Shown one piece after another: positions 57,470 to 64,000 of a stretch of DNA of 64,000 bases (positions are counted from its first letter, which is position 1; each line of letters begins with the position of its first letter). Under the pieces are notes generated by a model that was not told where the DNA came from, did not search any database, and saw nothing but the letters and a program-made list of their open reading frames with translations. The DNA comes from Pseudomonas sp. Leaf48 (GTDB lineage: Bacteria > Pseudomonadota > Gammaproteobacteria > Pseudomonadales > Pseudomonadaceae): positions 23,757 through 87,756 of the forward strand of contig NZ_LMLH01000028.1 of the NCBI RefSeq assembly GCF_001421885.1, read 5' to 3'. The translations under genes and the position numbers were made by a program.

Positions 57470-59593
57470 TCAGCCGGACAACGCGCTCCAGTCGAATGGT
57501 TGCACAAAGCCGCCGACCTCCTCGGCCATCATCGGCCGCGCCACCAGTGAACCTTGCACATAGCCGCAACCATTGGCTTGCAGCCATTGATATTGCACGA
57601 CGTTTTCCACTCCTTCGGCAACCACCTCCATGGCCAACTGGCTGCACAGGTCGATCACGCTACGCACCAGTGCCGCATCCCGTTCGGATGAAGGTAACCG
57701 CGCGATCATATGGCGGTCGAGTTTCAGCGTGTGGAGCTCCAGGTCGCGAATAAGCGAGAGGGAGCATGGCCCGCAACCAAAATCATCGAGAGCCACCCGC
57801 ACCCCCAGATTGCGCAGCAGACGCAGTTGCTTGCGGGTTTCCTCGGTGTTATGCATCAAGGCCTCCTCGGTGACCTCGATTTCCAGATGGTGTGGCTGCA
57901 AGCCATGGCGCTCAAGTACCTGACGCAGTTCTGTTGCCAGGCCAGGCATAGCGAATTGCGTACTGCTCAAGCTGACACTCAATACCAGATCCTCGGCAAA
58001 TACGGCTTCCCAGGCTTTGCGTTGCCCTGCGCTGCGATGGTAAATCCAGCTGCCAAGCCGGCTGATCAACCGTGCCTCTTCCAGCAAGGGTAAAAACAGC
58101 CCCGGGGGAACATCGCCGACGCTTGGATGCTGCCAGTGCAGCAACGCCTCGAAACCACGGAGCCGCCCGCCAGCAATCGCGACCTGGGGTTGATACACCA
58201 GATTGAACTCACGATTCTCGATGGCCGTTCGCACACTTTCCTCGAGCATCAGCCGCGAACGCGCCCGCCCGTTCATTTCGTGGTCATAAAAGCGATATTG
58301 CTGACGGCCCGCACGCTTGGCTTCGTACATGGCGATGTCGGACGCTCGCAACAGCCCGTCGAGATTGGTAGCGCAATCGGGAAACGTGGCAATGCCGATA
58401 CTGGCGCCCAGCGCAATATCCAGCCCATCGATTTGCTGGCAGATCGATACTCGCTCAATAAGCTTCTCGGCAATCTTGGCCGCCTGCTCGGGAAACTCAA
58501 GATCCAGCAGCGCTGTGAACTCGTCGCCGCCTATCCGCGCCAGGATATCGAAAGGCCGCAGGCAGGTCTTGAGCTGCTCGGACACCCAGCGCAGGACCCG
58601 ATCACCGGCATCGTGCCCAAGAGAGTCGTTGACTCGCTTGAAACCATCGAGATCCAGGAACAGCAATACCCAGTGGCTGTCCGCTCGCTCGCCGCGCAGT
58701 AGCAGGTTTTCCACCGTCTGGTAAAACCCCCGGCGGTTGAGCAGCCCGGTCAGCGGGTCGGTCACGGCCTGAAACTCCAGCTGCTGATGCAGGTGACGCA
58801 CCACGGACATGTCCAGCACGGTCACCACCATCGCATGTTGCTCCGAAGGCAATGGTGCACAGGAAAGCGTCACCGGCACCTGCTGACCCAGAGCCGTGCG
58901 CAACAGCGCATCGTGCAGACGCAGGGTCTCGCCGCGTCGGTAAGCGGCAAAGAAGTCGGAATCGGCCCATACCGGAATATGCGGTTTTTGCAGGCAGTCC
59001 AGAAAATCCTTGCCTTGCAGCTCCTGCACCGTGGCATTGAGCAACCGCGACATTGCCGGGTTGGCAAACCGTATCAACCCATCCTCACCCACTACCGCAA
59101 TGCCTTCGGCGGCGTTGTCCAGTATCGAAGCGTTGAAGGCGCGTGCGGACTCCAGATCATGGCTCAGGTGCTGCAACTGCCGGCGATTGCGCTGATGCTC
59201 GAGCAGGGCCTGGACCTTGGGTTTAAGAATCTGTGGATCGAAGGGTTTGAAAAGGTAGTCCACAGCACCGCTGGCATAGCCTTTGATCACGGCGTCCTGG
59301 GTCTGTTCGGCGGCGGTCAGGAAAATGATCGGCGTAAGGCGCGTTCGCTGGCTGCCGCGCATCAGGCGCGCGACTTCAAAACCATCCATGCCCGGCATCT
59401 GCACATCCAGCAGCACCAGGTCGATATCGTGTTCGAGCAGCAGACCCAGCGCTTCGAAGCCCGACGCGGCGGTGATGACCTGCCAGTCCTGCCGAGACAG
59501 CAAGGCGTGCAGGCTGATCAGGTTTTCAGGGTAGTCATCGACGATCAGTAAGGTTGAGTTGCCTTCACCCGGCGTGGGTTGCGCGCATTCCAT
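57470..59593 (-). CDS. Response regulator with PAS, GGDEF and EAL domains (cyclic-di-GMP enzyme)
   Basis: A 707-residue cytoplasmic protein. A receiver domain occupies residues 13-130, with phospho-acceptor D in LVLLDVQMPG and K in FKPFD. Then come a PAS domain at about 145-265, GGDEF at about 280-435 and EAL at about 455-700. The cyclase motif GGDEF is intact and preceded by an inhibitory RPFD site five residues upstream. The EAL domain keeps FEALLHW, EVTEEAL, ALDDFG and VAEGVE, but the usual metal-binding asparagine (VNLS) is serine in LSVSLSSTQF. A diguanylate cyclase with a weakened phosphodiesterase is likely. No partner sensor kinase lies beside it. Confidence 0.92.
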   Translation of the reverse strand: MECAQPTPGEGNSTLLIVDDYPENLISLHALLSRQDWQVITAASGFEALGLLLEHDIDLVLLDVQMPGMDGFEVARLMRGSQRTRLTPIIFLTAAEQTQDAVIKGYASGAVDYLFKPFDPQILKPKVQALLEHQRNRRQLQHLSHDLESARAFNASILDNAAEGIAVVGEDGLIRFANPAMSRLLNATVQELQGKDFLDCLQKPHIPVWADSDFFAAYRRGETLRLHDALLRTALGQQVPVTLSCAPLPSEQHAMVVTVLDMSVVRHLHQQLEFQAVTDPLTGLLNRRGFYQTVENLLLRGERADSHWVLLFLDLDGFKRVNDSLGHDAGDRVLRWVSEQLKTCLRPFDILARIGGDEFTALLDLEFPEQAAKIAEKLIERVSICQQIDGLDIALGASIGIATFPDCATNLDGLLRASDIAMYEAKRAGRQQYRFYDHEMNGRARSRLMLEESVRTAIENREFNLVYQPQVAIAGGRLRGFEALLHWQHPSVGDVPPGLFLPLLEEARLISRLGSWIYHRSAGQRKAWEAVFAEDLVLSVSLSSTQFAMPGLATELRQVLERHGLQPHHLEIEVTEEALMHNTEETRKQLRLLRNLGVRVALDDFGCGPCSLSLIRDLELHTLKLDRHMIARLPSSERDAALVRSVIDLCSQLAMEVVAEGVENVVQYQWLQANGCGYVQGSLVARPMMAEEVGGFVQPFDWSALSG

Positions 59594-59914
59594 GCTGCTT
59601 CTCTTTGGCGGGGGTCAGGCCGGGCTCTTGTGAAAACCGGACAAATAGTAAGTGCTTACTCTAGACGCGGATCTACTAAAGCAGTAGGTGTCATAGCGCC
59701 ATCATCTACCAATAAGTCTTTTTGCCGACTAACGGTCAGTCCTTGAGGCCCAATAAAACCGGGAAGGATGGCATTTCGACAACATGCTGGCGCCAATTAA
59801 ATACCGGGCCAGCGTTAACAAGCTCACCTCGTACGCTTATAAAGACCGCCGTCAAAGGCACGTGCCAGAGCGTTTGGCACGTTCGTACAGGAAGCAGCAG
59901 ATGGAAGCACTGAC
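59594..59914. other. Alginate lyase upstream region
   Basis: No gene is supported in these 321 bases, although a 63-codon frame is open. An inverted repeat CGTGCCA-N7-TGGCACG at 59861-59881 lies about 34 bases before the lyase start and may be an operator or leader hairpin. Confidence 0.5.
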
Positions 59915-60583
59915 ATGATCGACCTCGCAACCTGGAACCTCAGTGTTCCCGTCGGCAGCCCGCCCTACACCGTTGAAACGTCAAAACTGGTGAACGGCTT
60001 CAAGGATCAATACTTCCACTCCGACACCGGTACGTTGTTTTTCTGGGCTCCAGTGACCGGCTCCCGTACCGCAAACGCCATTTATCCGCGTACCGAACTA
60101 CGGGAAACCTACAGCAACGGCACCCTGCGCAATTGGTACTACCCGGACGCCGACAACACATTGCGCGCCACCCTGGCGGTGAACCAGGTGCCAAGCTCGG
60201 GAAAAATCGTCATAGGCCAGATCCATGCCTATGAAAGCCAGAAACCCATGGTGAAGGTCGAATACCAATACAAAACCACGACCGCCACCGGCAATATCGT
60301 CGCCAAAGTGCGCATGCACCCCTATGACGCCGAAGGCCGGGTGATCACAATCGCCACGGGAGTGAAGCTTGATCGGGAGTTCTCGTATCTCATCCACCTC
60401 AGTCCTGGAGGTGCGCTGGGCATCAGCGCTGCGGGCTATCAATGGGACACCAATATCAGTGCGACGTGGCGGGACAAACCACTGTACTTCAAGGCTGGCG
60501 TTTATGTGCAGGACAACACCGGGTACACCAGTGAAGGCGGGAAAGTGACGTTCAGCAAGCTGGATATCGATCACGATAAGTAA
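59915..60583 (+). CDS. Polysaccharide lyase family 7 (alginate lyase)
   Basis: A 222-residue single-domain PL7 enzyme cleaving alginate by beta-elimination. All three family motifs are visible: RTELRE near residue 62, the catalytic-region GQIHA near residue 100 and YFKAGVYVQ near residue 194. There is no signal peptide, so the enzyme acts inside the cell or is released by another route. The start has GGAAG upstream. It is followed by a bidirectional terminator shared with fba. Confidence 0.9.
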   Translation: MIDLATWNLSVPVGSPPYTVETSKLVNGFKDQYFHSDTGTLFFWAPVTGSRTANAIYPRTELRETYSNGTLRNWYYPDADNTLRATLAVNQVPSSGKIVIGQIHAYESQKPMVKVEYQYKTTTATGNIVAKVRMHPYDAEGRVITIATGVKLDREFSYLIHLSPGGALGISAAGYQWDTNISATWRDKPLYFKAGVYVQDNTGYTSEGGKVTFSKLDIDHDK

Positions 60584-60614
60584 ACAGGCTGCAATCTTTA
60601 GATCTTGCGCCCAC

Positions 60615-60642
60615 AAAAAACCCGCCTCCGGGCGGGTTTTTC
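60615..60642. terminator. Bidirectional terminator between the lyase and fba
   Basis: AAAAAACCCGCC-TCC-GGGCGGGTTTTTC forms a perfect stem with A- and T-runs on both sides. It serves the two converging genes. Confidence 0.92.
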
Positions 60643-60665
60643 ATTCGATCCAAACGCTGCGGGTC

Positions 60666-61730
60666 TTAGTTGACCTTGGCGTTCAACTCACCTTTCAGAT
60701 AACGCTGGAACATTGCTTCCAGGGAGATCGGCTTGATCTTCGAAGCGTTGCCTGCGGTACCGAAGGCTTCATAACGAGCGATGCACACGTCGCGCATGGC
60801 GGTCACGGTGGCGCCGAAGAACTTGCGCGGGTCGAATTCGCTCGGGTTGGTGGCCATCAGGCGACGCATGGCGCCGGTGGATGCCAGGCGCAGGTCGGTG
60901 TCGATGTTGACCTTGCGCACGCCGTGCTTGATGCCTTCGACGATTTCTTCAACCGGTACGCCGTAGGTTTCTTTGATGTCGCCGCCGTACTGGTTGATGA
61001 TCGCCAGCCACTCTTGCGGAACCGAAGACGAACCGTGCATCACCAGGTGAGTGTTCGGAATACGCTTGTGGATCTCTTTGATGCGGTCGATCGCCAGCAC
61101 ATCGCCGGTAGGCGGCTTGGTGAACTTGTACGCGCCGTGGCTGGTACCAATGGCGATGGCCAGGGCGTCGACCTGGGTGCGTTTGACGAAGTCAGCGGCT
61201 TCTTCCGGGTCAGTCAGCATCTGGCTGTGATCCAGAATGCCTTCGGCGCCGATGCCGTCTTCTTCACCAGCCATGCCGGTTTCCAGCGAACCCAGGCAGC
61301 CCAGTTCGCCCTCTACCGATACGCCGCAGGCGTGAGCCATGGCCACGGTTTGTTGGGTTACACGGACGTTGTAGTCGTAGTCGGTCGGGGTCTTGCCGTC
61401 TTCGCCCAGGGAACCGTCCATCATTACCGAGCTGAAGCCCAGTTGAATGGAACGCTGGCAGACGTCAGGGCTGGTGCCGTGGTCCTGGTGCATGCACACC
61501 GGGATGTGCGGGAACTCTTCGATTGCCGCCAGGATCAGGTGGCGCAGGAATGGGGCACCGGCGTATTTGCGAGCACCGGCCGAAGCCTGGACGATCACCG
61601 GGGAGTCAGTCTTGTCAGCGGCTTCCATGATGGCGCGCATCTGCTCAAGGTTGTTGACGTTGAAGGCTGGAACGCCGTAGCCGAACTCGGCTGCGTGGTC
61701 CAGCATCTGGCGCATGCTGATAAGTGCCAT
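60666..61730 (-). CDS. fba: Fructose-bisphosphate aldolase, class II
   Basis: A 354-residue zinc aldolase. It starts [20 protein letters not shown]. The metal motif is CMHQDHG near residue 80, and later [10 protein letters not shown] is the usual C-terminal phosphate-binding part. It belongs to the minus-strand glycolytic set epd-pgk-lipoproteins-fba. It is separated from the lipoprotein gene by a REPIN and an own promoter-sized gap, and works chiefly in gluconeogenesis in pseudomonads. Confidence 0.97.
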   Translation of the reverse strand: MALISMRQMLDHAAEFGYGVPAFNVNNLEQMRAIMEAADKTDSPVIVQASAGARKYAGAPFLRHLILAAIEEFPHIPVCMHQDHGTSPDVCQRSIQLGFSSVMMDGSLGEDGKTPTDYDYNVRVTQQTVAMAHACGVSVEGELGCLGSLETGMAGEEDGIGAEGILDHSQMLTDPEEAADFVKRTQVDALAIAIGTSHGAYKFTKPPTGDVLAIDRIKEIHKRIPNTHLVMHGSSSVPQEWLAIINQYGGDIKETYGVPVEEIVEGIKHGVRKVNIDTDLRLASTGAMRRLMATNPSEFDPRKFFGATVTAMRDVCIARYEAFGTAGNASKIKPISLEAMFQRYLKGELNAKVN

Positions 61731-61846
61731 TGTGTGTATCTCTCCCGGTTGAGGGTCGTTAATCGTGCCAGCCTGCCGTAGCGGCGGCGGCTATTCAAGT
61801 TATTGCAGATCGGGGGTTGGCCCCGCGCTGCGAATTCGGTGTTGCC

Positions 61847-61960
61847 TTGTGGCGAGGGGGCTAGCCCCCGTTGGAGTGCGAAGCGCTCCCATGCGACATT
61901 TCTGACTTACCAATTGGGGGCTGCTGCGCAGCCCATCGGGGGCAAGCCCCCTCGCCACAA
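61847..61960. repeat. REPIN (GGGGGCTTGCCCCC family)
   Basis: TGTGGCGAGGGGGCTAGCCC and its inverted copy lie between fba and the lipoprotein gene. Confidence 0.9.
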
Positions 61961-62012
61961 AAGCCCCCTCACCATAAAAACCCGTTTACACACGGGATTG
62001 GTGGTGTATCGA

Positions 62013-62345
62013 TTACTGCGCCTTGCAACCACGGCCAATCAAATCATTGGTGGCGACCCAGTAAACCAGGCCTTCCTCACCTTTTATGTGAAACGCCAGC
62101 ATGTCGTTGCTGTACAGCGAACCCGACGCGCCCGGCTCCTGCTTGAGGCGGTAGACCTGATCGGCTCCGCCGAGGCGGACGTCGACTTGCTCACGGCTGT
62201 CGTCGGTATAGCGCCAGACAACCTTCGCCTGGCTGTCGCAGGTCCAGGTAGTCCAGTTGTCCACCGGTGCGGACGACTCGAACGGGTTCAAGCTGGTGCA
62301 CCCGGCCAACAGTGCCAACGCCGTAATGGCGATAAATCCTTTCAT
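62013..62345 (-). CDS. MliC-type lysozyme inhibitor lipoprotein
   Basis: A 110-residue lipoprotein. The start at 62345 (MKGFIAITALALLAGCTS) has a lipobox LLAGC at residues 13-17. The mature domain with WTCDSQAKVVWRYTDDSREQ is MliC-like (membrane-bound C-type lysozyme inhibitor). Its probable location is the periplasmic face of the outer membrane. It follows the smaller lipoprotein gene on the same strand, 56 bases apart. Confidence 0.78.
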   Translation of the reverse strand: MKGFIAITALALLAGCTSLNPFESSAPVDNWTTWTCDSQAKVVWRYTDDSREQVDVRLGGADQVYRLKQEPGASGSLYSNDMLAFHIKGEEGLVYWVATNDLIGRGCKAQ

Positions 62346-62401
62346 CCGTGTCCCTCGACCAACGGCGCACGCCGCCAGCCCTGAGTAAAGAGTCAGACCC
62401 G

Positions 62402-62623
62402 TCAAGGACATCCATGTTCCTTGACGGGGGTCTGGGTTTCGTATTTGTCCAGGCCATCAGGCCCGGAACGCTTGTTGAGCACCGGATTGGTTTCCGCCTG
62501 CCAGTCAGCCTGGTAGCAGCCCTTTTCCGCTGCAGACGGCGCAGGCTCCGGCGTGGCTTTCGGATTACTCCCGCAAGCGGCCAGCAAACCCGCGACGATC
62601 ATCAGCGCTAACGTCTTGACCAT
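62402..62623 (-). CDS. Small lipoprotein
   Basis: A 73-residue lipoprotein: signal MVKTLALMIVAGLLAACGS with lipobox LLAAC at residues 13-17. The mature part is short and polar and contains two more cysteines (GCYQADW and a terminal GCP). It has no known function. Such a small gene lies between pgk and fba in P. aeruginosa too, by memory. Confidence 0.75.
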   Translation of the reverse strand: MVKTLALMIVAGLLAACGSNPKATPEPAPSAAEKGCYQADWQAETNPVLNKRSGPDGLDKYETQTPVKEHGCP

Positions 62624-62658
62624 TTCAACACTCCCTTGCCTGGTCAAACGGGCGACCC

Positions 62659-63822
62659 TCAGGCCTTGGCCCGGCTTTCCAGGACTTCAACGGCTGGCAA
62701 CACCTTGCCTTCGACGAATTCGAGGAACGCGCCGCCACCGGTAGAAATGTAGGAAATTTGCTCGGCCACGCCATATTTGTCGATGGCAGCCAGGGTGTCG
62801 CCACCGCCCGCGATGGAGAACGCCGCGCTGTCTGCGATAGCCTGGGCCAGCACTTTGGTGCCGTTACCGAACTGGTCGAACTCGAATACACCCACCGGGC
62901 CGTTCCACAGGATGGTCTTCGACGACTTCAGCAGTTCGGCGAAATTCGCCGCGGTCTGTGGGCCGATGTCGAGGATCATGTCGTCGTCCGCAACGTCGGC
63001 GATCAGCTTCACGGTGGCCGCAGCGCTTTCAGCGAATTCCTTGGCAACTACCACGTCAACCGGCAATGGCACACTGACCTTTGCGGCGATGGCGCGGGCC
63101 GTGTCCAGCAGGTCCGGCTCGTACAGGGATTTGCCAACCGGGTGACCGGCAGCCGCCAGGAAGGTGTTGGCGATACCGCCGCCGACGATCAACTGGTTGC
63201 AGATCTGGCTCAGGCTGTTGAGCACGTCGAGCTTGGTCGAAACCTTGGAACCGGCCACGATGGCAGCCATTGGCTGGGCCGGGGCGCCCAGGGCCTTGCC
63301 CAGTGCGTCGAGCTCGGCAGCCAGCAACGGGCCGGCAGCGGCAACCTTGGCGAACTTGGCCACGCCGTGGGTCGAGCCCTCGGCGCGGTGCGCGGTGCCG
63401 AAAGCGTCCATCACGAACACGTCGCACAGGGCGGCGTATTGCTTGGCCAGTTCGTCAGCGTTCTTTTTCTCGCCCTTGTTGAAGCGCACGTTTTCGAACA
63501 GCACGATGTCGCCGGCCTTGACGTCGACGCCGCCCAGGTAGTCAGCCACCAGCGGCACTTCGCGGCCCAGGGCGCGGCTCAGGTAATCGGCGACTGGCTT
63601 GAGGCTGTTCTCGGCCGAGAACTCGCCTTCAGTCGGACGGCCAAGGTGCGAGCAAACCATTACGGCCGCGCCTTTTTCCAGGGCCAGCTTGATGGTCGGC
63701 AGCGAAGCCAGGATTCGCGCATCGCTGGTGACAACTCCGTCCTTGACTGGGACGTTGAGGTCTTCGCGGATCAATACGCGCTTACCTTGCAGATCGAGGT
63801 CGGACATCTTCAACACGGTCAT
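62659..63822 (-). CDS. pgk: Phosphoglycerate kinase
   Basis: A 387-residue glycolytic/gluconeogenic kinase (1,3-bisphosphoglycerate plus ADP to 3-phosphoglycerate plus ATP). Visible motifs are [16 protein letters not shown] near residue 15, [13 protein letters not shown] near residue 55 and the nucleotide-binding [17 protein letters not shown]. The start at 63822 ([11 protein letters not shown]) follows AGGAAAT and lies 17 bases after the epd stop, so they form one operon. Confidence 0.97.
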   Translation of the reverse strand: MTVLKMSDLDLQGKRVLIREDLNVPVKDGVVTSDARILASLPTIKLALEKGAAVMVCSHLGRPTEGEFSAENSLKPVADYLSRALGREVPLVADYLGGVDVKAGDIVLFENVRFNKGEKKNADELAKQYAALCDVFVMDAFGTAHRAEGSTHGVAKFAKVAAAGPLLAAELDALGKALGAPAQPMAAIVAGSKVSTKLDVLNSLSQICNQLIVGGGIANTFLAAAGHPVGKSLYEPDLLDTARAIAAKVSVPLPVDVVVAKEFAESAAATVKLIADVADDDMILDIGPQTAANFAELLKSSKTILWNGPVGVFEFDQFGNGTKVLAQAIADSAAFSIAGGGDTLAAIDKYGVAEQISYISTGGGAFLEFVEGKVLPAVEVLESRAKA

Positions 63823-63839
63823 GGGTCGCATTTCCTGGG

Positions 63840-64000
63840 TTACTGTTTTGTAGAGACGATGGGTGAAGCTGTTTGCAGGTAGTGCTCTGCAACATCCAGC
63901 ATTCGGTTGGCAAAACCCCATTCGTTGTCGAACCAGGCCAGGATGTTCACCAGCCGAGGGCCGGAAACACGGGTCTGACTGGCATCGACGATGGCCGAAT
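63840..64000 (-). CDS. epd: Erythrose-4-phosphate dehydrogenase, C-terminal part (cut by window edge)
   Basis: Only the last 53 codons are inside the window. They read [20 protein letters not shown] followed by [20 protein letters not shown], the typical end of GAPDH-family enzymes. Because pgk follows after 17 bases, epd (vitamin B6 pathway) is the likely identity, matching the order epd-pgk-fba known in pseudomonads; a gapA-type gene cannot be excluded from this fragment alone. Confidence 0.8.
   Translation of the reverse strand, partial: SAIVDASQTRVSGPRLVNILAWFDNEWGFANRMLDVAEHYLQTASPIVSTKQ

Noticed and set aside
59722..59913. Small gene upstream of the alginate lyase
   Set aside because: The 63-codon frame has no ribosome-binding site or family look and covers the putative leader hairpin.

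Overview
The window is a piece of a fluorescent Pseudomonas chromosome (P. fluorescens group by style). This rests on GC-rich genes with Pseudomonas-type gene content, about twenty REPIN-type palindromic elements (REP sequences in inverted pairs) between genes, and gene order matching what I recall of the P. aeruginosa quaternary-amine region. No species can be named from the sequence alone.

Regions 1-31 kb. The minus strand opens with soxG-soxA-soxD-soxB-glyA (sarcosine to glycine to serine). A TraX-like membrane protein, a threonine aldolase and a short-chain dehydrogenase follow. Then come divergent gbcB/gbcA (glycine betaine demethylase), a noncoding repeat array with consensus DnaA boxes (13.3-13.95 kb), an orphan RHS-core protein, and the minus-strand dimethylglycine operon (M19 dipeptidase, DUF5943 protein, dgcA, dgcB, etfA, etfB). 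A short accessory stretch (LprI-like protein, broken RelE-type toxin with intact antitoxin, DUF3010 protein) precedes the carnitine block: cdhR, then caiX, cdhC, cdhA, cdhB and a gamma-butyrobetaine hydroxylase.

Regions 31-45 kb. gbdR (AraC/GlxA-type regulator), sdaB (serine dehydratase), the choline ABC importer cbcXWV, the choline carrier betT, and betI-betB-betA (choline to glycine betaine). Together with the first part these genes form one continuous route: gamma-butyrobetaine to carnitine to betaine, and choline to betaine, then to dimethylglycine, sarcosine, glycine, serine and pyruvate. Operator-like direct repeats spaced 21 bp lie upstream of cbcX, caiX, glyA, gbcA and the dimethylglycine operon, as expected for AraC-family activators. 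A perfect 20-bp palindrome between betT and betI is the likely BetI operator.

Regions 45-64 kb. General genes: a TldD/PmbA-family pair, an MFS exporter, dbpA, an HI0933-type flavoprotein, a YccS-type membrane protein, a periplasmic solute-binding protein, an ElaA acetyltransferase, a winged-helix protein with a YgjP-type metallopeptidase, a REC-PAS-GGDEF-EAL protein, a PL7 alginate lyase, and the minus-strand epd-pgk-lipoproteins-fba glycolytic cluster, with epd cut by the window edge.

The most unusual element is the 13.33-13.95 kb array. Four perfect TTATCCACA boxes lie on one strand, 181, 182 and 161 bp apart, and each has a TGATC motif 54-55 bp upstream. It sits between convergent genes and looks like a DnaA-binding (datA-like or origin-like) locus. 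Two composite repeat elements, at 37-432 and 38187-38660, share the same core in opposite orientation and have grown by internal tandem duplication.
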